From: Mytilus edulis
Taxonomy: Eukaryota > Mollusca > Bivalvia > Mytilida > Mytilidae
DNA: 64,000 bases
Assembly: GCF_963676685.1 (NCBI RefSeq)
Contig: NC_092354.1
Coordinates: 70,048,178-70,112,177, forward strand
Direction of reading: 5' to 3'
Position 1 is the stretch's first letter. Each line of letters starts with the position of its first letter. Of the stretch, positions 1-11,768 are shown piece after piece. The notes below the pieces were generated by a model, which was not told the DNA's origin, did no database searches, and was given only the letters and a program-made list of their open reading frames with translations. The position numbers were made by a program, and so were the translations under genes.

Positions 1-3000
1 CTAAGTAAGTGTTCATTGAAACTAAGTAGTTGTTTACTGCAACTAAGTAAGTGTTTATTGAAACTAAGGAGTTTTTAATTGCAACTAAGTAAGTGTTTAT
101 TGAAACTAAGGAGTTGTTTACTGCAACTAAGTAAGTGTTCATTGAAACTAAGGAGTTGTTTACTGCAACTAAGTAAGTGTTCATTGAAACTAAGGAGTTG
201 TTTACTGCAACTAAGTAAGTGTTTATTGAAACTAAGGAGTTGTTTACTGCAACTAAGTAAGTGTTCATTGAAACTAAGGAGTTGTTTACTGCAACTAAGT
301 AAGTATTCATTGAAACTAAGGAGTTGTTTACTGTGTTTACTGCAACTAAGTAAGTGTTCATTGAAACTAAGTAGTTGTTTACTGCAACTAAGTAAGTGTT
401 TATTGAAACTAAGGAGTTTTTAATTGCAACTAAGTAAGTGTTTATTGAAACTAAGGAGTTGTTTACTGCAACTAAGTAAGTGTTCATTGAAACTAAGGAG
501 TTGTTTACTGCAACTAAGTAAGTGTTCATTGAAACTAAGGAGTTGTTTACTGCAACTAAGTAAGTGTTTATAGAAACTAAGGAGTTGTTTACTGCAACTA
601 AGTAAGTATTCATTGAAACTAAGGAGTTGTTTACTGCAACTAAGTAAGTGTTCATTGAAACTAAGGAGTTGTTTACTGCAACTAAGTAAGTGTTTATAGA
701 AACTAAGGAGTTGTTTACTGCAACTAAGTAAGTATTCATTGAAACTAAGGAGTTGTTTACTGTGTTTACTGCAACTAAGTAAGTGTTCATTGAAACTAAG
801 TAGTTGTTTACTGCAACTAAGTAAGTGTTTATTGAAACTAAGGAGTTTTTAATTGCAACTAAGTAAGTGTTTATTGAAACTAAGGAGTTGTTTACTGCAA
901 CTAAGTAAGTGTTTATTGAAACTAAGCAGTTGTTTACTGCAACTAAGTAAGTGTTTATTGAAACTAAGGAGTTGTTTACTGCAACTAAGTAAGTGTTCAT
1001 TGAAACTAAGCAGTTGTTTACTGCATCTAAGTAAGTGTTTATTGAAACTAAGGAGTTGTTTACTGCAACTAAGTAAGTGTTTATTGAAACTAAGCAGTTG
1101 TTTACTGCAACTATGTAAGTGTTTATTGAAACTAAGGAGTTGTTTACTGCAACTAAGTAAGTGTTCATTGAAACTAAGGAGTTGTTTACTGCAACTAAGT
1201 AAGTGTTCATTGAAACTAAGGAGTTGTTTACTGCAACTAAGTAAGTGTTCATTGAAACTAAGGAGTTGTTTACTGCAACTAAGTAATCATTGAAACTAAG
1301 GAGTTGTTTACTGCAACTAAGTAAGTGTTCATTGAAACTAAGGAGTTGTTTACTGCAACTAAGTAAGTGTTTATTGAAACTAAGGAGTTGTTTACTGCAA
1401 CTAAGTAAGTGTTCATTGAAACTAAGGAGTTGTTTACTGCAACTAAGTAAGTGTTCATTGAAACTAAGGAGTTGTTTACTGCAACTAAGTAAGTGTTTAT
1501 TGAAACTAAGGAGTTGTTTACTGCAACTAAGTAAGTGTTCATTGAAACTAAGGAGTTGTTTACTGCAACTTAGTAAGTATTCATTGAAACTAAGGAGTTT
1601 TTAATTGCAACTATGTAAGTGTTTATTGAAACTAAGGATTTGTTTACTGCAACTAAGTAAGTGTTCATTGAAACTAAGGAGTTGTTTACTGCAACTAAGT
1701 CAGTGTTCATTGAAACTAAGGAGTTTTTAATTGCAACTAAGTAAGTGTTTATTGAAACTAAGGAGTTGTTTACTGCAACTAAGTAAGTGTTCATTGAAAC
1801 TAAGGAGTTGTTTACTGCAACTAAGTAAGTGTTTATTGAAACTAAGGAGTTGTTTACTGCAACTAAGTAAGTGTTTATTGAAACTAAGGAGTTGTTTACT
1901 GCAACTAAGTAAGTGTTCATTGAAACTAAGGAGTTGTTTACTGCAACTAGGTAAGTGTTCATTGAAACTAAGGAGTTGTTTACTGCAACTAAGTAAGTGT
2001 TTATTGAAACTAAGGAGTTTTTAATTGCAACTAAGTAAGTGTTTATTGAAACTAAGGAGTTGTTTACTGCAACTAAGTAAGTGTTCATTGAAACTAAGGA
2101 GTTGTTTACTGCAACTAAGTAAGTGTTTATTGAAACTAAGGAGTTTTTAATTGCAACTAAGTAAGTGTTCATTGAAACTAAGGAGTTGTTTACTGCAACT
2201 AAGTAAGTGTTCATTGAAACTAAGGAGTTGTTTACTGCAACTTAGTAAGTGTTCATTGAAACTAAGGAGTTTTTAATTGCAACTATGTAAGTGTTTATTG
2301 AAACTAAGGATTTGTTTACTGCAACTAAGTAAGTGTTCATTGAAACTAAGGAGTTGTTTACTGCAACTAAGTCAGTGTTCATTGAAACTAAGGAGTTTTT
2401 AATTGCAACTAAGTAAGTGTTTATTGAAACTAAGGATTTGTTTACTGCAACTAAGTAAGTGTTCATTGAAACTAAGGAGTTGTTAACTGCAACTAAGTAA
2501 GTGTTCATTGAAACTAAGGAGTTGTTTACTGCAACTAAGTAAGTGTTCATTGAAACTAATGAGTTGTTTACTGCAACTAAGTAAGTGTTTATTGAAACTA
2601 AGGAGTTGTTTACTGCAACTAAGTAAGTGTTCATTGAAACTAAGGAGTTTTTAATTGCAACTATGTAAGTGTTTATTGAAACTAAGGATTTGTTTACTGC
2701 AACTAAGTAAGTGTTCATTGAAACTAAGGAGTTGTTTACTGCAACTAAGTAAGTGTTCATTGAAACTAAGGAGTTGTTTACTGCAACTAAGTAAGTGTTC
2801 ATTGAAACTAAGGAGTTTTTAATTGCAACTAAGTAAGTGTTTATTGAAACTAAGCAGTTGTTTACTGCAACTAAGTAAGTGTTTATTGAAACTAAGGAGT
2901 TTTTAATTGCAACTAAGTAAGTGTTTATTGAAACTAAGGAGTTGTTTACTGCAACTAAGTAAGTGTTCATTGAAACTAAGGAGTTTTTAATTGCAACTAA

Positions 3001-6000
3001 GTAAGTGTTCATTGAAACTAAGGAGTTGTTTACTGCAACTAAGTAAGTGTTTATTGAAACTAAGGAGTTTTTAATTGCAACTAAGTAAGTGTTCATTGAA
3101 ACTAAGGAGTTGTTTACTGCAACTAAGTAAGTGTTTATTGAAACTAAGGAGTTGTTTACTGCAACTAAGTAAGTGTTCATTGAAACTAAGGAGTTTTTAA
3201 TTGCAACTAAGTAAGTGTTCATTGAAACTAAGGAGTTGTTTACTGCAACTAAGTAAGTGTTTATTGAAACTAAGGAGTTGTTTACTGCAACTAAGTAAGT
3301 GTTCATTGAAACTAAGGAGTTGTTTACTGCAACTAAGTAAGTGTTTATTGAAACTAAGGAGTTGTTTACTGCAACTTAGTAAGTGTTCATTGAAACTAAG
3401 GAGTTTTTAATTGCAACTATGTAAGTGTTTATTGAAACTAAGGATTTGTTTACTGCAACTAAGTCAGTGTTCATTGAAACTAAGGAGTTTTTAATTGCAA
3501 CTAAGTAAGTGTTTATTGAAACTAAGGATTTGTTTACTGCAACTAAGTAAGTGTTCATTGAAACTAAGGAGTTGTTAACTGCAACTAAGTAAGTGTTCAT
3601 TGAAACTAAGGAGTTGTTTACTGCAACTAAGTAAGTGTTCATTGAAACTAATGAGTTGTTTACTGCAACTAAGTAAGTGTTTATTGAAACTAAGGAGTTG
3701 TTTACTGCAACTAAGTAAGTGTTCATTGAAACTAAGGAGTTTTTAATTGCAACTATGTAAGTGTTTATTGAAACTAAGGATTTGTTTACTGCAACTAAGT
3801 AAGTGTTCATTGAAACTAAGGAGTTGTTTACTGCAACTAAGTAAGTGTTCATTGAAACTAAGGAGTTGTTTACTGCAACTAAGTAAGTGTTCATTGAAAC
3901 TAAGGAGTTTTTAATTGCAACTAAGTAAGTGTTTATTGAAACTAAGCAGTTGTTTACTGCAACTAAGTAAGTGTTTATTGAAACTAAGGAGTTTTTAATT
4001 GCAACTAAGTAAGTGTTTATTGAAACTAAGGAGTTGTTTACTGCAACTAAGTAAGTGTTCATTGAAACTAAGGAGTTTTTAATTGCAACTAAGTAAGTGT
4101 TCATTGAAACTAAGGAGTTGTTTACTGCAACTAAGTAAGTGTTTATTGAAACTAAGGAGTTTTTAATTGCAACTAAGTAAGTGTTCATTGAAACTAAGGA
4201 GTTGTTTACTGCAACTAAGTAAGTGTTTATTGAAACTAAGGAGTTGTTTACTGCAACTAAGTAAGTGTTCATTGAAACTAAGGAGTTTTTAATTGCAACT
4301 AAGTAAGTGTTCATTGAAACTAAGGAGTTGTTTACTGCAACTAAGTAAGTGTTTATTGAAACTAAGGAGTTGTTTACTGCAACTAAGTAAGTGTTCATTG
4401 AAACTAAGGAGTTGTTTACTGCAACTAAGTAAGTGTTTATTGAAACTAAGGAGTTGTTTACTGCAACTAAGTAAGTGTTCATTGAAACTAAGGAGTTGTT
4501 TACTGCAACTAAGTAAGTGTTCATTGAAACTAAGGATTTGTTTACTGCAACTAAGTAATCATTGAAACTAAGGAGTTGTTTACTGCAACTTAGTAAGTGT
4601 TCATTGAAACTAAGGAGATTTTAATTGCAACTATGTAAGTGTTTATTGAAACTAAGGATTTGTTTACTGCAACTAAGTAAGTGTTCATTGAAACTAAGGA
4701 GTTGTTTACTGCAACTAAGTCAGTGTTCATTGAAACTAAGGAGTTTTTAATTGCAACTAAGTAAGTGTTTATTGAAACTAAGGAGTTGTTTACTGCAACT
4801 AAGTAAGTGTTCATTGAAACTAAGGAGTTGTTTACTGCAACTAAGTAAGTGTTTATTGAAACTAAGGAGTTGTTTACTGCAACTAAGTAAGTGTTTATTG
4901 AAACTAAGGAGTTGTTTACTGCAACTAAGTAAGTGTTCATTGAAACTAAGGAGTTGTTTACTGCAACTAAGTAAGTGTTCATTGAAACTAAGGAGTTGTT
5001 TACTGCAACTAAGTAAGTGTTTATTGAAACTAAGGAGTTTTTAATTGCAACTAAGTAAGTGTTTATTGAAACTAAGGAGTTGTTTACTGCAACTAAGTAA
5101 GTGTTTATTGAAACTAAGGAGTTTTTAATTGCAACTAAGTAAGTGTTTATTGAAACTAAGGAGTTGTTTACTGCAACTAAGTAAGTGTTCATTGAAACTA
5201 AGGAGTTGTTTACTGCAACTAAGTAAGTGTTTATTGAAACTAAGGAGTTGTTTACTGCAACTAAGTAAGTGTTCATTGAAACTAAGGATTTGTTTACTGC
5301 AACTAAGTAATCATTGAAACTAAGGAGTTGTTTACTGCAACTTAGTAAGTGTTCATTGAAACTAAGGAGTTTTTAATTGCAACTATGTAAGTGTTTATTG
5401 AAACTAAGGATTTGTTTACTGCAACTAAGTAAGTGTTCATTGAAACTAAGGAGTTGTTTACTGCAACTAAGTCAGTGTTCATTGAAACTAAGGAGTTTTT
5501 AATTGCAACTAAGTAAGTGTTTATTGAAACTAAGGATTTGTTTACTGCAACTAAGTAAGTGTTCATTGAAACTAAGGAGTTGTTTACTGCAACTAAGTAA
5601 GTGTTCATTGAAACTAAGGAGTTGTTTACTGCAACTAAGTAAGTGTTCATTGAAACTAAGGAGTTGTTTACTGCAACTAAGTAAGTGTTCATTGAAACTA
5701 AGGAGTTGTTTACTGCAACTAAGTAAGTGTTTATTGAAACTAAGGAGTTGTTTACTGCAACTAAGTAACTAAGTAAGTGTTTATTGAAACTAAGGAGTTT
5801 TTTACTGCAACTAAGTAAGTGTTCATTGAAACTAAGGAGTTATTTACTGTAACTAAGTAAGTGTTCATTGAAACTAAGGAGTTGTTTACTGCAACTAAGT
5901 AAGTGTTTATTGAAACTAAGGAGTTTTTAATTGCAACTAAGTAAGTGTTCATTGAAACTAAGGAGTTGTTTACTGCAACTAAGTAAGTGTTCATTGAAAC

Positions 6001-6105
6001 TAAGGAGTTGTTTACTGCAACTAAGTAATCATTGAAACTAAGGAGTTGTTTACTGCAACTAAGTAATCATTGAAACTAAGGAGTTGTTTACTGCAACTAA
6101 GTACT
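1..6105. repeat. 42-bp satellite array (about 145 copies), open at the left window edge
   Basis: The array is built from a 42-bp monomer that is itself a dimer of two 21-bp halves, ctaagtaagtgttcattgaaa-like and ctaaggagttgtttactgcaa-like, which share most positions. Because 42 is divisible by three, long open frames occur on both strands and encode 14-residue repeats (SKCLLKLRSCLLQL type on plus, NTYLVAVNNSLVSM type on minus). These are repeat artefacts: no promoter, unique start or non-repeat domain is visible. Variants include gagtttttaattg for gagttgtttactg, and shortened units (aagtaatcattg) that lack 4 bp at about 1285, 4557, 5308, 6027 and 6064. The array stops abruptly near 6105 in AT-rich single-copy-looking DNA. 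Confidence 0.97.
2243..4590. repeat. Higher-order repeat blocks within the satellite
   Basis: A marker variant, caacttagtaag, recurs with 'tagt' at 1571, 2243, 3377, 4591 and 5343. Intervals are 672 and 1134 bp (16 and 27 monomers), then 1214 and 752 bp (29 and 18 monomers minus the 4-bp deletion). The blocks 2243-3376 and 3377-4590 carry the same ordered series of rare variants (aactatgtaag, ggatttg, gttaactgc, aactaatgag). They therefore arose by block duplication rather than monomer-by-monomer spread. The second block lacks one 42-bp unit near its start. A separate ~425-bp periodicity is visible near the left edge, where the odd unit tttactgtgtttactg occurs near 335 and 760. Confidence 0.85.
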
Positions 6106-6493
6106 GACTTTTAAATAAACTAAATCGATCATTGTAAATATTTACAGGTAACAAAGTGCGGTTTTTAATTAAATTTACCATTTAATATTGCTACAGGCTA
6201 TTGTAAATTTTACCTGAGAATTTTGTTTACAACTATTAAACTTTTACTGACGCAGTTAATTAGTTTGTTGCATGATTTAACAAACGAATTCAAGTATGTT
6301 TCTTACATTTTGTCTTTCTTATTGAATTTGTTCTTTTATTAATATATATAATATTACAATTGACTGTAGTTAGATTTAAATATCAAATTCACAACGTTTC
6401 AACTATTCAAACCAGTAATTACTGTTTGCTATACAAAACAGACATTTAAGATTTAATGGATTTATTCAATGGATTTTAAATCTACCTAGAGAT
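6106..6493. other. AT-rich junction between satellite and Polinton-like element
   Basis: No gene, tandem structure or terminal inverted repeat was recognised. This is where the left end of the Polinton-like element should lie. I could not match it to the T-rich stretch at 13.7-14.03 kb, so the element's terminus is undefined or lost. Confidence 0.5.
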
Positions 6494-7311
6494 TTAAAAA
6501 TTAGTCATTTCCAATTCTTGTTCACAGAAAGCACCTGTTATTTCTTCGCCTTTTAAATCAATTATTTTATAAGTAAAAGGAATTGTATTTAAAACTTTTT
6601 CAATTACAAATATTTCTTTTCTCCAACGAGTAGTATAACCCTTTTCAAATTTACCCTTTTTTTTGTTATTCTTACTCTAGTACCTGCTTTGAATTTAGGT
6701 TTTTTAATTTTCTCTTCCTTTTCTGGATATAAATTTTTATACACTGTTAATTCATTTTTTGATTTACTTGCTTCAACAGGTGTCATTTTAATTGAAGAAT
6801 GTACTGTATTATTATAATTTTTAACTAATTTATCTAATATATCGTAATATTTAAAAGTTTCATTAGCAGTAAAGTATTTATACATATGTTGTTTCATTGT
6901 TCCTATCCATCGTTCCACTACACTGGATTTTTCTTCATTCTCAGTTGAATATAACTTTATGTTATTATCTTTTAACAATTCTTTTACTTGTCGATTATAA
7001 AATTCGGATCCTTTATCTGACCAAATATATATTGGTTTTCTTTCTTTAAATAATGTTTTAAAAGCTTCACTGACTGTTACTCCTGTTTTATTTTTCAAAG
7101 GGATTAACCAACCATATTTACTAAAAACATCTATAACTGCTAATAAATATTCATAGTGTTTATTTTATTTTGAATATGGTTGCATATCTATTAAATCAAC
7201 TGCCCATGTTTGATCTATTGAATGAACATAAACACGTCTTTTAGGAAAAGATTTTACAACTCTATGATGTAGTTCATCTGCTAATTTATTTGTTAGATGT
7301 GTTTTAGACAT
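6494..7311 (-). pseudogene. Polinton-type integrase (rve/DDE fold), broken
   Basis: This enzyme would insert the element into the host chromosome. The start is placed at the ATG at 7309-7311 (MSKTHLTNKL), inside a longer open frame whose first 32 residues do not look conserved. Likely catalytic residues are D39 in WAVDLIDM, the Asp of SDKGSEF (about codon 99) and the Glu of SSVVERW (about codon 133), with 33 residues between the last two. The stretch after the Glu, ending in YNNTVHSSI, fits the same family. Two breaks are visible: an in-frame TAA at 7165-7167, and a frameshift in the poly-T run near 6655-6665. After the shift the C-terminal SH3-like tail continues to a stop at 6494-6496. The divergent neighbour begins 30 bp upstream. 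Confidence 0.88.
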
Positions 7312-7340
7312 TTTGAAGTAACTAAAATGTTTTTTTTTCA

Positions 7341-7562
7341 GTGGATGAAAGAAAACATTGTTCCAAATGTAATGAATACAAGTTACTAAGTGAATATCAC
7401 AAAGCAAAAGACAAACCGATGGGAGTTAAATGTGCATGTAAACAATGTATAAAGCCTATAAAACAAAATCATTATCAAAATAACAAAGAAAAATATAAAC
7501 AATCTTATCAAGAATTTATGTTTAGAAATCCTACTTATTGGCATTTATATCAAAGAAAATAA
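7341..7562 (+). CDS. Small zinc-binding protein (CxxC…CxxC) between integrase and polymerase
   Basis: The 73-residue frame has CSKC near its N-terminus and CKQC about 25 residues later, followed by a basic, Asn/Lys/Tyr-rich helix. This layout resembles the small zinc-ribbon or HNH-nuclease-related proteins carried by phages and large DNA viruses. The canonical His-Asn-His residues are not all evident, so nuclease activity is not claimed. The chosen start (MDERKHCSKC) follows a pyrimidine run ending in ttttcag, which could equally be a splice acceptor. It diverges from integrase and lies 25 bp before the polymerase start. The open frame is on the same strand as the polymerase and shows no breaks. 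Function is unknown. Confidence 0.55.
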   Translation: MDERKHCSKCNEYKLLSEYHKAKDKPMGVKCACKQCIKPIKQNHYQNNKEKYKQSYQEFMFRNPTYWHLYQRK

Positions 7563-7587
7563 TATAATTAAAATTTAACCTTACAAA

Positions 7588-10500
7588 ATGGGCCCTAAAA
7601 AATCGTTTAAAGATCTTATTACTGAAACTACTATTGATGATATAGAAGAAAACAATGCAACTAAATACATAAACTTATTAAAAGATAAAATAGCTATTAA
7701 TCAATTTCCTTTGAAAATAAAGATAATAATTACAAGTGAATTTACGACTCCTATGGCATTTGGTAGAATAGAAAGTCATTACTCTCATCCTGTTGAAGTT
7801 GTCCTAACACAAAACAATTTATCTACATTTTTCAATAATTTGATAGATAAATTTGAAGCTTGGGTGGATAAATTTCAAGAAAGAGGAATTCTGGTTTTGA
7901 TTTTGATGGTATCAAAAGTGTAAAAGTAAAACTATATAAATATGAATATCAAAGAGCTTCGTCTTATATTCCCCTTCAATTTAAATCAAGTAATATTATT
8001 AATGTTCAAAATAAAAAGGATAATAAGTGTTTTCTTTGGTCAATATTAGCAAGTTTATTTCCAGCCAATAAAGACGAACAAAGAGTAACAAAATATAAAG
8101 AATATGAAAATGAAATTAACATGAAAGGAATTGAATATCCTGTATCAATAAAAGATATCCCAAAAGTAGAGAAACAAAATAATCTAAGTATAAATGTATT
8201 TGCTTTAGAGGATCAAACAAAGAAACAATCTTTACATCCAGTTTATATATCAAACGTAGAAAGTAAAAACGTAATTGATCTCTTATACATTGAAAGTAAC
8301 GAACATACTCATTATTGTCTAATTAAAGATTTAAATAGTTTTATGTGTGATAAGAATAGAAGTAAATCGTTTATATGTAGAAATTGTTTGCAAGGATTTC
8401 AAAGATAAGAAACACTAATAAAACATAAAAAAATATGTTATGATAACGAACATTGTAAAAACATAATGCCAAAACCAGGAAAAAATATTCTTAAATTTAA
8501 TAATCATCATTTTAAAAATAGATTACCATTTGTTATATATTGTGATTTTGAAGCAAATAATATACCCATGCAATCATGTACTCCAGATTGTATTTGTTAT
8601 CTCTGTACCGATGTAATGCATTGGCTTTATGAGAATAAAGATATATAGATCCTAATAAATCTTATATAAAACCAATAAGTAAACAAGAAATAAATAGTTA
8701 TGGTATGTATGTTCATTCTGATTATCCAGAAATATATAAACCACAATACTTTTCTTATGTTGGTGATGATGCAGTAGAAACATATGTGGAAAAAGTAATG
8801 AAGATATTCAAAGAAATAACTTATAAGATCTACCTTAACGAAAAGAAAAAACCAATATTAAATAATCATGAAGAAGATGAATTTCAAGAAGCAACTGGAT
8901 GTTATATTTGTGGAGAAGAATTTAAAGAAAGCGAAAAAGTAAGAGAACATAATCATCTTTCAGGTAAATATAGAGGAGCAGCGTGTCAATCGTGTAACAC
9001 AAAAGAAGGTAAAGCAACAAAATTAATACCCGTGTTCCTTCATAATGGATCAAATTATGATTTCCACTTTTTAATCGAAGAATTAATGAAATATGAAGAT
9101 GAATATAATAAAGTAAAACTTCTTTCTAAAAACTCAGAAAATTATATTTCTATAGATTATGGATCAAATTATAAAAAATTAAGATGCCTAGATTTATATA
9201 GATTTATGTTAAAAGGCTTATCAGATATTTCCAAATCAATGGATGAGTTTCCTATTTTAGAAAAAGAGTTTAAAGGTAATATAGCTCTTTTAAAACAAAA
9301 AGGATTCTATCCATATGAATACATAGATTCTATAAAAAAATTTGAAGATAAAAAACTTCCTGAAATAGAATTTTTTTATTCTAAATTAAAAAAAGAAACA
9401 ATTACAAAAGAAGAGTACAAACATGCACAAAGAGTCTGGGAACATTATAATTGTAAAACTTTATTAGACTATCATAATTTATATCTCAAAACAGATGTTC
9501 TTATCTTAGCCGATGCATTCGTAAAATTTAGAAAATTCTTTATAAAATATCATGAAATAGACCAATGTTATTGTTATTCTGCTCCAGGTTTAACATGGCA
9601 ATGTGGATTAAAATATACAGAAATAAAATTAGAATTGTTAACTGATGTTGATATGTTACAAATGTTTGAGAAAGGAATAAGAGGAGGATTTTCTGGTGTT
9701 CTAGGACCAAGACATGTAAAAGCCTTCAACAAATATACTTCAAATCATAATGAAGATTATAGAATAATAGATGAACATGAAGAAAAAGAATGTTTAGAAT
9801 TATTAAAGGAAGGAAAAAACTTAAATAAATTTAAAAAAAAAAATTATTTGTTGTATCTAGATGCAAATAATTTATATGGATTGGCTATGTCTCAAAAACT
9901 TCCCGAAGAAGATTTTAAATGGGAAAAAGATCCAAATTATTATAAAAAAATTCCAAAAGGAAGAGGATGTTTAATTGAATGTGATTTAAAATACACAAAA
10001 AAATGTAAAAATAAAACGACTAAATATCCTTTAGCACCAGAAAAAATGAAAATAAAAAAAGAAAAATTATCTGATTACCAATTAAATCTATTGGGAGACA
10101 AACCAATAGGTAATGAAGAAAAATTATTTTTAACATTGAGAGATAAAAAAAAATATATAATTCACGATAGCATTTTAAAAAAAATGTATAAAACTTGGAA
10201 TAAAGGTAACAAAAGTTTACAGAACAATTTCATTTAAAGAATCAAATTGGTTAGCAAAATACATAAATTTCAATACAGAACAAAGAACTAAAGCAAAATC
10301 AGATTTTGAAAAAGATCTTTGGAAACTGATGAACAATAGTTTCTATGGCAAAACATTAGAAAATATCAGAGGAAGAAGTGAAATAAAATTATTTGCAGAC
10401 AGGGAAGAAGTAAAAAAATATATAAAAAAAAACAAATTTTAAAGACTCAATAATATTTAATGATAACTTTGTTGCAATTGAAAATAATGTTACTTCTGTA

Positions 10501-11081
10501 AAATTTAATAAACCTATTTATTTAGGACAGGCTATATTGGATTACTCAAAACAATTAATGTATAGCTTTTATTATGATGTTGCTAATGAATTATGGGAAA
10601 AGAATGAATTAGTTGCAAGTGATACTGATAGTATGATTTTGAATATAAAAACCAAAGATATTTATAAAGACATGGAAGAAATAATAGATGAACTAGATAC
10701 GTCTGGTTATCCAAAAGATCACCCTTTATATTCAGAAAAAAATAAAAAAGTAATTGGTAAATTTAAAGATGAACTTAATGGGAAAATTATGAATGAAATA
10801 GTTTTTTTAAAAAGTAAAGCATATTCTTTTACATTAACAGATTTAAGTGAAGAAAAAAATTAAAAGGAATTGGAAAAACTACAATAAATAAAGATATTAA
10901 ATTTGATGATTATAAAGATTGTTTGTTCAATAATAAAACCAAAATGAATAAAATGTGTACAATGAACTCTAGCAAACACAAAATGTTTGTTAATGAAGTA
11001 AATAAAATAAGTATGTCTCCATTCGACGACAAAAGATATATTTTAGATAATGGAATAGATACTCAACCTTTTGGATTTTAA
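7588..11081 (+). pseudogene. Protein-primed-type DNA polymerase B, multiply frameshifted
   Basis: This is the replicative polymerase of Polinton-type elements. In order: an N-terminal module with DNKCFLWSILA (about 8015-8047) and THYCLIKDL (about 8305); a CxxC zinc finger (about 8378); the Exo I motif YCDFEA (about 8540); a CxxC/H-rich insert (CYICGEEF…REHNH…CQSCN, about 8900-8995); Exo II HNGSNYDFHF; Exo III YLKTDVL (about 9480); palm motif A LYLDANNLYG (Asp codon at 9860); motif B KLMNNSFYG (10323-10349); motif C SDTDS (10618-10632); and KSKAYSF near the end. The last stop is at 11079-11081. The reading frame changes near 7890, 8645, 10190, 10440 and 10860, and an in-frame TAA lies at 8406-8408. 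Several breaks sit at A-runs, so either sequence error or decay could explain them. All catalytic motifs are still recognisable. Confidence 0.9.
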
Positions 11082-11082
11082 T

Positions 11083-11502
11083 TTATTTTATTATCCAAAC
11101 AATAAAACCAGTTAATGTCATACCACCAACAACAAATGCAATTTCTCTATTTTTCTGGTCTTCTGATGGAGTATAAAAATCACTTTATGTAGGTTTAGGT
11201 GATAATGGAGTTAATTTTTTATTCGTGACACGATAGTATAGTTTCATTGCCTGGTCAACATCATCAAAAGTCTGAACCGCATGATGTTCCTTTTGTAAGT
11301 GTTCATTTATAAAATCTAATCTTTGTATTCGTTTTTTATTCCATTCTGCTTGTGCTTTTTCTAATTTTTCTATAGCTTTATCATGTCTTATTTTCTCTTC
11401 ATTTGCATTACTACCCATATGTGAAAATAAATAATTACTCCCTGAAAATGCAAAAGCATGTGTTATTGCCCAACCAAGCATCATTGTTAAAGCACTTGCC
11501 AT
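11083..11502 (-). pseudogene. Small two-membrane-segment protein with coiled coil, one nonsense codon
   Basis: The 105-residue frame begins with a hydrophobic segment (residues about 3-20) followed by a charged heptad-like region (EKLEKAQAEWNKKRIQRL). Its frame is closed by TAA at 11185-11187. The same frame then continues (SDFYTPSEDQKNREIAF…) into a second hydrophobic segment and stops at 11083-11085, only 1 bp from the convergent polymerase stop. The hydrophobic tail and the tight packing suggest that the true product was about 139 residues. I recall similar small proteins next to Polinton-type polymerases in cnidarian genomes, but know no function. A membrane or virion-associated role is only a guess. 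Confidence 0.6.
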
Positions 11503-11753
11503 TTTATAAAAAAAAAATACTTCATAATATCAGCAGGTATAATACCTTGCTTAATCAACATATCTTTTGTTGCCATTGCAAGTAATATATCAATGGATAA
11601 CATTACAACATCATTCATATTAAAATCCACTTTTGGTGCTGGCCTCCTTAATACCTTTTTACCCATTTCTGCATATCCAACTGTTAACAATGTTTCCACT
11701 CCAGCATGATATAATATATTTGCTATTTATTTTCCGTCTTTTTGAGTTGTCAT
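11487..11753 (-). pseudogene. Small conserved Polinton-element protein, nonsense codon near start
   Basis: The visible 70-residue frame includes a conserved-looking block (NMNDVVMLSIDILLAMATKD, then LIKQGIIPADIMK). Upstream, the same frame extends through a TAA at 11727-11729 to an ATG at 11751-11753 (MTTQKDGK). The original start is therefore probably there. The 3' end overlaps the next gene's start by 16 bp, as in a compact viral operon. There is no recognisable domain. The amphipathic central helix and basic N-terminal half could suit a structural or DNA-associated protein, but that is speculation. Confidence 0.5.
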
Positions 11754-11768
11754 TTTAATGTACTAAAT

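Noticed and set aside
79..5994. Long open frames on both strands encoding 14-residue repeats
   Set aside because: They arise because the 42-bp satellite unit is a multiple of three. No independent sign of a gene is present.
1..6105. CRISPR array
   Set aside because: The units are contiguous tandem repeats without unique spacers, and the DNA is metazoan.
7165..11729. TAA reassigned as a sense codon in the Polinton-like element
   Set aside because: In-frame TAA occurs in integrase, polymerase and two small genes, but frameshifts affect the same genes and no consistent amino acid fits all four positions. Ordinary decay is simpler.
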